Shown here piece by piece: positions 54,488 through 63,829 of a DNA stretch of 64,000 nt. The notes under the pieces are model-generated. The model did no database searches. It was not told where the DNA came from and saw only the letters and a list, made by a program, of their open reading frames with translations. How positions within the stretch are numbered: the first letter of the stretch is position 1; every line of letters starts with the position of its first letter. The DNA is from a virus, in IMG/VR virus record IMGVR_UViG_3300031524_000008, positions 1-64,000 of that record. One strand, given 5' to 3'. Made by a program: the position numbers and the translations under genes.

Positions 54488-55575
54488 TGAATATCAACGC
54501 CGACCTACAATTTAATTCACTGTCGTTTGGTTTTTGCTCTTACAATATCCTTCAAGAGTTGTATAAGAGGAATATCAATCCAAACTTATTTAGCGCCCAA
54601 GTCGATTTATCAGCATATGATAAAGCTGAGGAAGACTTTAAGTTTTATCTTACCAGTTGCGCAAATAAGTCACGTCGTTACTTTTCACGTAAAAACCATT
54701 GTTTCAAACTTTGGCATATTAGTGGTTCCGAAGCTTCTGTCAGCGACAAAACAAGTTTAATGACTTTCTATGAGTTGGACTCTCCCACCGAGACAGAAAT
54801 CAATATCCTTAATAATCAGTATAAGGTATTAGTTACTTCTAAAGAAACAAAAACTGTTTTTGAAGATTATGGAACCAATGTGCCAGTTGTCTATTGTCCG
54901 CTCGGCTTTGACAATCAAAACTTTTATAAGACTAACAAATCTTACTATCCACCGGATGTAACTGTCTTTGGTATTTTTGGTAAATTCGAGAAGCGTAAAC
55001 ACCACGAAAAAGCTATAAAAGCATGGTTAAAAAGATTCGCTGGCGATAAAAGATATGTACTTCATACCCATATCTATAATCCCTTTTTTAAGCCAGAAGA
55101 TAACCAACAAATTATTGGTAAAATATTAGAAGGTCGTCCAAAGCCTTTTAATGTTAATATTCTTCCGTTTATGAATACGCTAAACGAGTTGAATGATTGC
55201 TTTAACGCTATTAATATCGTTATAGATATGTCTGGTGGAGAAGGGTTCTCGCTGCCGTCTTTCCATTGTCTAGGGCTAGGGAAGCATGCTATTATCCATA
55301 ATTGTTCTGCGATGAAGGATTGGGCTACATCTAAAAATGCAGTTCTTATTAATCCTACCGGCAAGGAAGAGATTTATGATGGATTATTCTTTAATAAAGG
55401 TCAGCCTTTCAATCAGGGGAATATCTATACATGGGATGAGGATGCCTTCATAGCTGGATGCGAAGAAGCTATATATAGAAAAACAGCAAACCCCGTTAAT
55501 GAAGAGGGCTTGAAGATACAGGAAGATTTTACTTGGAAAAAGACAGTCGATACAATTCTGGAGACGGTAAAATAA
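54487..55575 (+). CDS. glycosyltransferase (GT-B, family 1/4-like), 362 aa
   Basis: C-terminal Rossmann half with FGKFEKRKHHEKAIKAW and SGGEGFSLPSFHCLGLG (E-x7-E-like donor site). Probably modifies phage structures, DNA or host surface sugars. Confidence 0.75.
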   Translation: MNINADLQFNSLSFGFCSYNILQELYKRNINPNLFSAQVDLSAYDKAEEDFKFYLTSCANKSRRYFSRKNHCFKLWHISGSEASVSDKTSLMTFYELDSPTETEINILNNQYKVLVTSKETKTVFEDYGTNVPVVYCPLGFDNQNFYKTNKSYYPPDVTVFGIFGKFEKRKHHEKAIKAWLKRFAGDKRYVLHTHIYNPFFKPEDNQQIIGKILEGRPKPFNVNILPFMNTLNELNDCFNAINIVIDMSGGEGFSLPSFHCLGLGKHAIIHNCSAMKDWATSKNAVLINPTGKEEIYDGLFFNKGQPFNQGNIYTWDEDAFIAGCEEAIYRKTANPVNEEGLKIQEDFTWKKTVDTILETVK

Positions 55576-55602
55576 TAATGTTACCTTATCAAACGTAGAA
55601 TA

Positions 55603-55830
55603 ATGCAGTTAATTTATACCTTAGTTTTAAACGATAGCAAAGATACTCTAGTCGTATCAGAAGACGGTTCCATCAAACGAGAGGGGGAACCCAATTCCAG
55701 AATGATATGTCATTTATTTAATATCGAAGGTACAGAGCAGGATATTAGGCGCAAGCTTACCAGAACTATAGACCAATTATTTGAGGCGGCGGCAATAAAA
55801 CGTAAGGAACAAAAAAATGAAAAATCCTAA
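55603..55830 (+). CDS. hypothetical protein, 75 aa
   Basis: Small alpha/beta protein; overlaps the next gene by 14 bp. Unknown. Confidence 0.5.
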   Translation: MQLIYTLVLNDSKDTLVVSEDGSIKREGEPNSRMICHLFNIEGTEQDIRRKLTRTIDQLFEAAAIKRKEQKNEKS

Positions 55831-56125
55831 TATAACATCTAAGACTAGTATCACTGAACTAACATGCGCAGCTAAAAATAGCGGTCTTGGAGACGCTATT
55901 CAAAACTACAAAATCAATAACGAAAAGATGAAAGCAATCATCGAGGAACTTAGGAGTAGGCTTTCTAACGTGTTGAGATTTGGTGAGAAAGGTGATAGCT
56001 TAAAAGCTGCCTCATCAAAAATTTCCTCTTCTTCTACATTCGTGCGCGACCTTGATGAAGCTAATGAAGAGCTAGCTGGTCACATTAATGATATTTCTGG
56101 AATCATTGATGGACTAGATATGTAA
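55817..56125 (+). CDS. helical hypothetical protein, 102 aa
   Basis: Two long helices with heptad character; unknown. Confidence 0.5.
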   Translation: MKNPNITSKTSITELTCAAKNSGLGDAIQNYKINNEKMKAIIEELRSRLSNVLRFGEKGDSLKAASSKISSSSTFVRDLDEANEELAGHINDISGIIDGLDM

Positions 56126-56186
56126 TGGCGTTTCGAATCAGATAAAGTAAAGAAAATATTTCCCGCGATGGGATGCTCGTGTAAAT

Positions 56187-56954
56187 ATGAACATGGAAGG
56201 AATCCTACAAGAATATAATAACGGTTCAAAAATAATTGATTTAGCTCGCAAATATCATAAGAGGCAGAGCTTTGTAAGCTCCCTTCTTAAATCTAAAGGC
56301 GTAAAAATACGAACAAGCCGTCACGTAGACTGGCTAAATTATGAACTGGACCATGAATTCTTTTCTAAAATTAATACTCCACAGAAAGCTTATTTGCTCG
56401 GTATTATGTGGAGCGACGGTTGTGTGGCGTCTATATCTAATACCATATCTTTAATATGTAACGATTTAGATTTAATTAACTTTTTCAGAAAACAGATAAG
56501 ATGCACAAAGAAAATATATCGAAACCCCAACCATTCGAAAGCGAAGACATTCTCTTTTTGCAGTCCTAGAATGAAAGAAGATTTGTTAAGATTAGGATGT
56601 GTCCCGAGAAAGTCTCTCATCTTGAAATACCCCGTCTTGCCTAAAGCATTAGAAAAATATTTTTTGTTAGGACTGTTCGACGGCGATGGATGCGTCACCC
56701 AAAGCCGCCAACAGTTGCAAGCTTACTTTTTGGGAACTATAGATGTTTGCAAAAACATACAACGTTTTTTAACTAAAAATAAAATCCAAACCAACAGGCT
56801 ACAAAAAAATGGAAAGATTTGGAGACTAAGAATAACAGGAGACGAAAACCTAAAAAGTTTATATTCTATGTTTTATACGTCTCCCCCGTTTTTCTTACAA
56901 AGAAAAAAGAAGGCATTCGAAAATTATGGGAATTTACATTTATCAACATCCTAA
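56187..56954 (+). CDS. LAGLIDADG homing endonuclease, 255 aa
   Basis: YLLGIMWSDGCV near 70 and FLLGLFDGDGCV near 158 are the two LAGLIDADG helices; N-terminal helix-turn-helix. GTGTAAATA lies 5 bp before the ATG, as for the sister enzyme at 9290. Confidence 0.85.
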   Translation: MNMEGILQEYNNGSKIIDLARKYHKRQSFVSSLLKSKGVKIRTSRHVDWLNYELDHEFFSKINTPQKAYLLGIMWSDGCVASISNTISLICNDLDLINFFRKQIRCTKKIYRNPNHSKAKTFSFCSPRMKEDLLRLGCVPRKSLILKYPVLPKALEKYFLLGLFDGDGCVTQSRQQLQAYFLGTIDVCKNIQRFLTKNKIQTNRLQKNGKIWRLRITGDENLKSLYSMFYTSPPFFLQRKKKAFENYGNLHLSTS

Positions 56955-57294
56955 TACGAAAGAAACTAAAGAGGTCATTCAAAGAATGTCAGAAGACCAC
57001 GTTTATGTGGATGCGAAAGGCGTAAAGTGGAACCGTATATTCACCGTACCTCAAGCTGTTGTTGATGGACGTATAAATCCTTTTAGCGAAGCGGATTTTA
57101 TAAAGAAAACATCGAACGGTAAAAATCAAAAAGTCGGAGACTTATGGGATAGGTCAAAGGAACTTTCAGAAAAGCGTGCTGCAAAAAATGGGGGCGTTGA
57201 CCCAGTGAAAGAAAAGTATCTCAAAGACTACTCTAAAAAAAGAAAAGGTAAGCCTCACCCGTCTCAAATAACGGACAAGACCTACACGATTTAA
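56926..57294 (+). CDS. FmdB-like phage protein, 122 aa
   Basis: MGIYIYQHPNTKE start resembles zinc-ribbon FmdB-like phage proteins but lacks the cysteines; basic C-terminal half. Overlaps the homing endonuclease by 29 bp. Confidence 0.55.
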   Translation: MGIYIYQHPNTKETKEVIQRMSEDHVYVDAKGVKWNRIFTVPQAVVDGRINPFSEADFIKKTSNGKNQKVGDLWDRSKELSEKRAAKNGGVDPVKEKYLKDYSKKRKGKPHPSQITDKTYTI

Positions 57295-57368
57295 TTTTGA
57301 GTAATTCCAAAATTCTTTTTACAGCGAATTTTCTTGTGCGCTGCACTTAAAAGTTGTAAATTAGACGC

Positions 57369-57860
57369 ATGGAAATCAAAGTCAAAAAACTCAACCCTTT
57401 AGCTATTCTGCCGACAAAAAATGATGGTGACGCAGGATACGATTTGTACGCCACCGAAGACTACATTCTTCAACCTTTAGAAAGAAAACTTTTTAAAACT
57501 GGCCTAGCTATCTCTATACCAGAAGGTTACTACGGACGCATCGCTCCGCGTTCAGGCATGGCTTACAAAAGTGGTATTGACGTTCTTGCGGGAGTTATTG
57601 ATTCAACCTATCGGAACGATGTTGGGATTATTCTTATTAATCTCAATGCATATAACTCACAAAGCCGCGACCAGTCAATATTCGAGCGTCTTTCAGCGCA
57701 AATGACTGAGCAAGTTTTTGCCTCACCTTATACGGTAAAATATGGAGATAGAATCGCTCAACTTATCATTGAAAAATATCACGACGCCGAGTTCATAGAA
57801 GTTACTAATTTAGATACGACAGTACGTAATTTGAATGGTTTCGGTTCAACGGGCCAATAA
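57369..57860 (+). CDS. dut: dUTPase, 163 aa
   Basis: All trimeric dUTPase motifs: DAGYDLYA (I), PRSGMAYKSG (II), AGVIDSTYR (III), GDRIAQLI (IV) and GFGSTG at the C-terminus (V). Has an insert of about 20 residues between III and IV. TAAATT box 6 bp before ATG. Confidence 0.92.
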   Translation: MEIKVKKLNPLAILPTKNDGDAGYDLYATEDYILQPLERKLFKTGLAISIPEGYYGRIAPRSGMAYKSGIDVLAGVIDSTYRNDVGIILINLNAYNSQSRDQSIFERLSAQMTEQVFASPYTVKYGDRIAQLIIEKYHDAEFIEVTNLDTTVRNLNGFGSTGQ

Positions 57861-57862
57861 AT

Positions 57863-59824
57863 ATGTCAAAATTCAAACTCACTGATTCCTTTTTGGAGAA
57901 ATACAAAAAGGTCAAGCCCCCTTTCGGTTTTAACGGTTTAGGAGAACTGGTATATATGCGTACCTATTCTCGTGTCAAAGAAGACGGACAGAATGAAGTT
58001 TGGTGGGAAACTGTAGCTCGTGTTGTTGAAGGTACTTTTAACATGCAAAAGCGATGGATTGAGAGCCGTAATTTAGGTTGGAGTCCTCGTAAAGCTCAAA
58101 TTTCAGCCCATGAAATGTACGATAGAATCTTCAATATGAAGTTCTTACCTCCGGGTCGTGGATTATGGGCAATGGGGAGTCCGTTAACAGAAGAACGAGG
58201 ATTGTATGCAGCATTAAATAATTGCGCATATGTAAGTACGGAAACTATTAAAGAAGACCTTTCTAAGCCATTTTGTTTTTTAATGGATGCCTCAATGGTT
58301 GGAGTGGGTGTAGGATTTGACGTAAGGGGTGAAGGACAAATATTAATTAAAGGTCCAAATCTTTCTGTAAGCGAAACATATGTTATTCCTGATACCCGAG
58401 AGGGGTGGGTAGAAGCTACGCGCAAGTTGCTCGATTCTTATTTTACTGGAAGCGCTGATGTTCTACTGGATTATAGTCAAATTCGTGGACCCGGATTACC
58501 TATCAAAGGATTTGGGGGACTTTCAAGTGGTCCTGAGCCATTAATAGAATGTCATTTAGCCCTCCGCTCAACACTAGATAAAATCATAGGCAACACCATA
58601 ACTATTACAGCTATTGTTGATATTATGAATCTTATTGGTAAGTGCGTCGTAGCTGGCAATGTGCGCCGTACCGCTGAAATTGTTTTTGGTAGTTATTTGA
58701 AAGCTGAATATCTTGATTTGAAGAATTATGGCGTTAATCCTCATCGCGCGGAGTACGGATGGACCTCAAATAATAGTATCTTTGCTGACATCGGAATGGA
58801 TTATACGGAATCCGCAAAGCGTACAGCAATTAACGGTGAACCGGGATATGCATGGTTGGAGAATATGAAGAAGTATTCTCGCATGAATAACGGCCCTGAT
58901 AACAAAGACCATCGTGTACGTGGCGGAAATCCCTGTCTTGAGCAATCCCTTGAATCTTATGAGCTATGCTGCTTAGTTGAAACTTTCCCAAACAACCACG
59001 AAAGCATTGAGGATTACCTAATTACCTTGAAGTACGCTTATTTGTACGCAAAAACAGTGACATTAGGAGAAACGCACTGGCCTGATACCAACAGGGTTAT
59101 GTTACGTAATCGACGCATCGGTTGCTCCATGAGCGGTGTTGCTCAATTTATTACATATAAAGGTCTCGACACACTAAAAGAATGGTGTACAAAAGGCTAC
59201 AGCGCTTTGGAGCGTTATGACGAAGTTTATTCGGATTGGCTTGCTATCCCTAAAAGCATTAAGAAAACCTCCATTAAACCCAGCGGCACAGTTTCATTAC
59301 TTGCTGGTGCCACACCCGGATGTCATTATCCTGAGAGCGAGTGGTATATTCGTAGAATGCGTTTGTCTATCCATAGCGACCTCCTTGAACCTTTCAGAAA
59401 GGCTGGATATAAGATTGAGCCTTGTGTAGGGTCTGAGTCCACAACGGTCGTTGTCGAGATTCCTGTCCATGTAGGAAATATCCGTACCATCGACCAAGTT
59501 AGTATGTGGGAACAGTTGTCTCTTGCTGCATTCTTACAAAAGTATTGGGCTGATAATCAGGTATCTTGTACAGTCACCTTTCAACCGGAAGAAGCTTCTC
59601 AAATCAAACCCGCTTTGGAATATTTCCAGTATCAGTTAAAGGGTATCTCTTTTCTACCAAAAACCGATAAGGGAGCGTATCCTCAAATGCCTTACGAAGA
59701 AATTACGCAACAAGAGTTCGATTTGATGTCTCAAAATATCAAACCTTTAAATATCAAACGTATTAAAAACGAGGAAGCGGAAGTCGAAAAGTTTTGTAAT
59801 AATGATTCGTGCGTTTTAAAGTAG
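57863..59824 (+). CDS. nrdJ: class II (B12-dependent) ribonucleotide reductase, 653 aa
   Basis: Monomeric RTPR-like enzyme: PPGRGLWAMGS, NNCAYVST (active-site Cys), CLEQSLESYELCCLVE (core Cys/Glu) and a C-terminal cysteine tail (CNNDSC). Length close to Lactobacillus-type NrdJ. Uses adenosylcobalamin, so needs no iron or oxygen. Ends in TAG. Confidence 0.88.
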   Translation: MSKFKLTDSFLEKYKKVKPPFGFNGLGELVYMRTYSRVKEDGQNEVWWETVARVVEGTFNMQKRWIESRNLGWSPRKAQISAHEMYDRIFNMKFLPPGRGLWAMGSPLTEERGLYAALNNCAYVSTETIKEDLSKPFCFLMDASMVGVGVGFDVRGEGQILIKGPNLSVSETYVIPDTREGWVEATRKLLDSYFTGSADVLLDYSQIRGPGLPIKGFGGLSSGPEPLIECHLALRSTLDKIIGNTITITAIVDIMNLIGKCVVAGNVRRTAEIVFGSYLKAEYLDLKNYGVNPHRAEYGWTSNNSIFADIGMDYTESAKRTAINGEPGYAWLENMKKYSRMNNGPDNKDHRVRGGNPCLEQSLESYELCCLVETFPNNHESIEDYLITLKYAYLYAKTVTLGETHWPDTNRVMLRNRRIGCSMSGVAQFITYKGLDTLKEWCTKGYSALERYDEVYSDWLAIPKSIKKTSIKPSGTVSLLAGATPGCHYPESEWYIRRMRLSIHSDLLEPFRKAGYKIEPCVGSESTTVVVEIPVHVGNIRTIDQVSMWEQLSLAAFLQKYWADNQVSCTVTFQPEEASQIKPALEYFQYQLKGISFLPKTDKGAYPQMPYEEITQQEFDLMSQNIKPLNIKRIKNEEAEVEKFCNNDSCVLK

Positions 59825-59853
59825 TTGACATTTCTTTAAAGGTTTAAGAATAT
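59825..59853 (+). promoter_or_regulatory. sigma70-like promoter
   Basis: TTGACA, 17 bp, GAATAT, 6 bp to ATG at 59860. Confidence 0.7.
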
Positions 59854-59859
59854 CCTTGT

Positions 59860-60246
59860 ATGACACCAACATACGAAGGATTAAAATTAGATATTATTTC
59901 GGGCACAGCTTATCTCGCCATGAGATATGACGGATGTAACCATGGCAGATTTATCTTCTTAAATACCGCAGGACAGCTAGACGATTTTGTGGACGCAGTG
60001 TTTCAAGAAGCCTCACAAGAACATCTTGCATTCAACAAAACTTCTAAATTGAACCCTATAACTGATGGAAGTGTATTTGCTTTTAATACACCTAAGCTCA
60101 TGCACGCCCTAGAAACTGATGATAGAAGTGAGCGATTGGCATACGCTTTGATTATTAGAAGTTTCCCTTGCGGTAAAATTGTTTTTGAAAAAGTCCCCGT
60201 TGACCACTATCAGTTAAGATATCTATCAGCATATAAGTCCGTTTAA
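59860..60246 (+). CDS. hypothetical protein, 128 aa
   Basis: Alpha/beta protein without recognised motif. Confidence 0.55.
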   Translation: MTPTYEGLKLDIISGTAYLAMRYDGCNHGRFIFLNTAGQLDDFVDAVFQEASQEHLAFNKTSKLNPITDGSVFAFNTPKLMHALETDDRSERLAYALIIRSFPCGKIVFEKVPVDHYQLRYLSAYKSV

Positions 60247-60251
60247 TAATT

Positions 60252-60734
60252 ATGAAACCTTACATTCATGCAGTTAGTTCAGCCACAAAATTCGGTGGTA
60301 AACTTGAAGATTATTTAAAAATCCATGATTGGTTTGACCAGACAAAAAGCCATCTTGGAGATAACCGACATAGGGCCATACTGCATAGCTCATTCGGAAT
60401 CTTTCTAGCTGAACAGGTATTCGGTCACAATATCGTTAACTCGGACTGTAAGCAAGTTTCAGTACGCGATATTGGAGAGCAACACGTAATCGAAGATATG
60501 GGTGCCATTCCCACCGTTTCAGATTATCTTTCTGAACTACCTTACCAAGACTGGATGCACGGTAAAGGATTACCTCCCTCGTATAGAAAAGTCGAAGAGT
60601 ACGAGAAGGCTACAAAAGCGAAAGAAAACATAATCTCAAAACCAAAGGTCTATCACGCTACCCCTGCTAAAGATGATGGTTCTAATATTCTTAGAATTCC
60701 TCCTATTCCTAAAAGTCCTACGTTATATGACTAA
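60252..60734 (+). CDS. DUF6915-like protein, 160 aa
   Basis: HDWFDQTK, HRAILHSSFGIFLAEQVFG and the DWMHGKG tail match a small phage/bacterial family of unknown function, with conserved His residues that may bind metal. Confidence 0.65.
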   Translation: MKPYIHAVSSATKFGGKLEDYLKIHDWFDQTKSHLGDNRHRAILHSSFGIFLAEQVFGHNIVNSDCKQVSVRDIGEQHVIEDMGAIPTVSDYLSELPYQDWMHGKGLPPSYRKVEEYEKATKAKENIISKPKVYHATPAKDDGSNILRIPPIPKSPTLYD

Positions 60735-61617
60735 AGTTCTAATAATTGGTGGGCACGGATTAGGAGATTGCCTTCTAGCTTTACAATGTGCTAAGGTAGT
60801 AGAAAGTAGGGGAATAAAACCCACGGTGTATATATCTGCACGAAAAGAAATATTCGATGCCCTATATGATGTCTTCTATAAGACTCCTATGACACGAATT
60901 GATGAATCTTATTCAGAAAATAATCTAGTTCTTCGTAGTGTCTCAAAGATGAAAGAGCTATCAGAGGGATTTGACGAGGTATATTACGTAATTCCCGACT
61001 TACTTTTTAACAATAAGTACGCTTTTAATTTTGATAAATATTGTACGAATCCTCAGTCGATTCGTAGTCTGCGTTTGTTAGATTCATATGTACCTAAAAA
61101 GAATATAGTATATCTTGGATTAATGACAACTACTAGGGGGTATATGTATTATAATCCTGTTGGACTCGCTATTAATCTAGCGAAGGAGTTAGCGAATTAC
61201 GAGATATATTTTCCCGTAGTGGATAAGTGGGCGTCGCAAGATATTGAAAAAGTCGAAATACCTAAAGATATTCCTTCGAATCTAATCATCGACAAAAACC
61301 CTATTTTTTCAGAATCGTTGTTGATGTTAATGCAGTCAACATATTTTATAGGAACCGATAACGGTCCAAGTCATATTGCTTATCACGCTGGTATTAATCG
61401 TATTCTTCTTGACCCTCAATATGGACGCTTACCATGGATTGCAAGATGGCGCGAGGATTATTCGGAGTCCGTGCCAATTAATACTTCTATAGGTATCATA
61501 ACACATATTGCTAAATGTAACCTAAAAGTTATCCAATCCACTCTCATTCCCCGAATGGAATGCGCAAATATAAGCCTGTACGATTGGGAACGGCAACTTT
61601 TACTAAAGGAGCGGTAA
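60727..61617 (+). CDS. GT9-like glycosyltransferase, 296 aa
   Basis: Start at MTKVLIIGGHGLGD (overlapping the previous stop). GTDNGPSHIAYHAG near 225 matches heptosyltransferase-type GT9 enzymes. Confidence 0.7.
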   Translation: MTKVLIIGGHGLGDCLLALQCAKVVESRGIKPTVYISARKEIFDALYDVFYKTPMTRIDESYSENNLVLRSVSKMKELSEGFDEVYYVIPDLLFNNKYAFNFDKYCTNPQSIRSLRLLDSYVPKKNIVYLGLMTTTRGYMYYNPVGLAINLAKELANYEIYFPVVDKWASQDIEKVEIPKDIPSNLIIDKNPIFSESLLMLMQSTYFIGTDNGPSHIAYHAGINRILLDPQYGRLPWIARWREDYSESVPINTSIGIITHIAKCNLKVIQSTLIPRMECANISLYDWERQLLLKER

Positions 61618-62654
61618 TGATTCATTTTTTTGATACCGACCCACGTAAGGATTCGCCCGATTATAGAGAGTCTCATGGTAGTTTTGGAGAGTTAATCTTA
61701 AACTATAACGATGAACTTAAAAAGTTGGGGTACTACAGCGAATTAGACAAATGCGAGTATGTAGGGCGCTGTGGAAGCTTGGACCCAAATTTTGTATTTG
61801 ATGGAAAAAAGACTTTTTATATTAACGTATGGGAAACAGCGAATGCTTTACCTTGGTATTTAGTTAATAACGCTAAATCCGTAAACCAACGTATTTTCGG
61901 GCTTAGTGACCAGATTACGAAACTTTGGAGAAAATACGGATTCGAATGTGAAACAATTTACGGAGGATGTAATACAGACTTTTGGAAGCCAACGATTCCG
62001 AAAAGCAAAGATAAATTTGTTTTTCTTCATGTCAACCACGCTAACGTCCGAAGTGGATTAGACCTGACATTACAAGCTTTTTCAAGAGCGTTCCGTGGTA
62101 ATGATGATGTAGTATTAATAGTTAAAGACTCTTCCTACGATGCAAAGCTAGGTTCAGTAATCAGTAAATTAAATGACACAGGTTTAAATATTGAGTACGT
62201 TCCCAAAATGATGTCGTCGCCCGAGTTAAGAGATTTGTATAGTAGCTCTCACGTTTGCTTGAATGTTATACGTTGTACGAGTTTTGGATTACCGCTTTTA
62301 GAGTCTTCCGCTTGCGGTTGTCTATGCGTAACCGGAGACGTTGAGCCTACTAATGAGATTATTACTCCTGATTTTGGCGTACTCATACCATCGAACGGCC
62401 TGCTTTCTATTCCTGTTACCGCTCCACAGCTTGAAAAGAACTATGGGCTTAAAAACTATTATGGTAACTTCGATTATTCAGAGGAGCCGATGTTCTATGA
62501 TTTCGATATTGATGTTTATGCCAAAAAATTACAGGATATTTATTTGAGTTATTCGAGTGTTTATGCTAAAATTGATACCAGAACGCCAATCATCGAAAGA
62601 TGGGGCTGGGACAAACCTATAAAGAAACTAGTAAATATTTTAAGTAATGAATAA
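61617..62654 (+). CDS. GT4-like glycosyltransferase, 345 aa
   Basis: Start at MIHFFDTD. HVNHANVRSGLDLTLQAF and the late FGLPLLESSACG segment are typical of GT4 donor-binding domains. Confidence 0.75.
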   Translation: MIHFFDTDPRKDSPDYRESHGSFGELILNYNDELKKLGYYSELDKCEYVGRCGSLDPNFVFDGKKTFYINVWETANALPWYLVNNAKSVNQRIFGLSDQITKLWRKYGFECETIYGGCNTDFWKPTIPKSKDKFVFLHVNHANVRSGLDLTLQAFSRAFRGNDDVVLIVKDSSYDAKLGSVISKLNDTGLNIEYVPKMMSSPELRDLYSSSHVCLNVIRCTSFGLPLLESSACGCLCVTGDVEPTNEIITPDFGVLIPSNGLLSIPVTAPQLEKNYGLKNYYGNFDYSEEPMFYDFDIDVYAKKLQDIYLSYSSVYAKIDTRTPIIERWGWDKPIKKLVNILSNE

Positions 62655-63828
62655 CTTTGACTGGCCCTTAAATCAAAACAACTTCACTCCCGCCGATAGG
62701 GTGAGGATTTCAGAGTTTTTTCTAAACGAAAACAAACGCTGGACGCAAGATGAAGAAGTAAAGAATTTCGAGCGTAAAATGGGCGATAAGGTTGAGTCAA
62801 ATGCTATATTTGTTTCTAGTGGTTCCGCAGCGAATACTTTATTAGCTTATTATGCTAAAGATAAAATATTATCCAAAAATAGCGCTCGAAATATTGTAGT
62901 GCTGCCTAGTGTTACATGGCAAACTTCTTGTTCGCCATGGATTCGCGAAGGATTCGAGCCGAAGTTCATAGACGTTACTTTAAGTGATTTTTCTATGGAC
63001 CTTACTAGTTTAGAATGTTTTCTTGGACAAGAACACCAGCGAGTAGCAGTAGTATTTATTACGTCTCTTCTTGGATTCGTGCCGTCCATTGAAAGGATTC
63101 TTTATTTAAAATCTGCCTATCCTGAAGTTAGATTTATGTTAGATAATTGTGAAAATACTTTTGGTTCTTATAACAATAAGAACATTTCTTCTTATCTAAC
63201 ATCTACAACGAGCACATATTTTGGGCACCAGCTTCAAAGTATTGAAGGGGGGTTTATATTTACCCGCTCTCAAGAAGAGTATGACTACTTCATTATGGCT
63301 CGTAACCACGGAATGACACGCGGCCTAAGAGACCCTTCAAAATACGAAAATAAGTCCGTAAGTCCATTATTCGATTTTGCGTTGCTAGGAAATAATTTTA
63401 GGAATAGTGACGTTAATGCTTTTATAGGACAGATAGACTTGGAAAGATGGGAAGAATACAGAAATCAACGCATTGATATTTACAATTACTTTCGTAATTC
63501 TTTGAAGTCTGATTATTTATTTCCTTTAGAGACTAGTTTTAAAGAACATGTGGCGTTCGCATTACCTATAATCGCTCATCGTACGCTCGGTTCAAACTCA
63601 GGTCTGCGTATCCATAAAGTCGCTGAGTTTTGCAAAGAAAACAAAATCGAAACACGGCCTATCGTTTCAGGGAACCTTTTAAGACAAACACCTTATAAAA
63701 AGTATGGCTTATTTTCTGACTTTGCGAACGCTGAATGGTTACATAAGAATGGTTTGTATGTAGGACTATATCCAAACTTGGATGTAAATAAGGTAGCGGA
63801 CCTAGTTGAATTTTTAAACAAGCTTTAA
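62647..63828 (+). CDS. DegT/ColD-like PLP enzyme, probable sugar 3-dehydratase, 393 aa
   Basis: VSSGSAANT (PLP phosphate), DNCENTFGS (Asp for pyridine N) and YFGHQLQSIEGG. The usual PLP Lys is replaced by His, as in ColD/RfbH-type dehydratases that make 3,6-dideoxy sugars. Neighbouring glycosyltransferases suggest LPS-like sugar modification. Confidence 0.75.
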   Translation: MNNFDWPLNQNNFTPADRVRISEFFLNENKRWTQDEEVKNFERKMGDKVESNAIFVSSGSAANTLLAYYAKDKILSKNSARNIVVLPSVTWQTSCSPWIREGFEPKFIDVTLSDFSMDLTSLECFLGQEHQRVAVVFITSLLGFVPSIERILYLKSAYPEVRFMLDNCENTFGSYNNKNISSYLTSTTSTYFGHQLQSIEGGFIFTRSQEEYDYFIMARNHGMTRGLRDPSKYENKSVSPLFDFALLGNNFRNSDVNAFIGQIDLERWEEYRNQRIDIYNYFRNSLKSDYLFPLETSFKEHVAFALPIIAHRTLGSNSGLRIHKVAEFCKENKIETRPIVSGNLLRQTPYKKYGLFSDFANAEWLHKNGLYVGLYPNLDVNKVADLVEFLNKL

Positions 63829-63829
63829 T

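Noticed and set aside
24314-59824. Full reassignment of TAG
   Set aside because: TAG ends the HNH gene at 24314 and the RNR gene at 59824 and no gene here is visibly interrupted by TAG.
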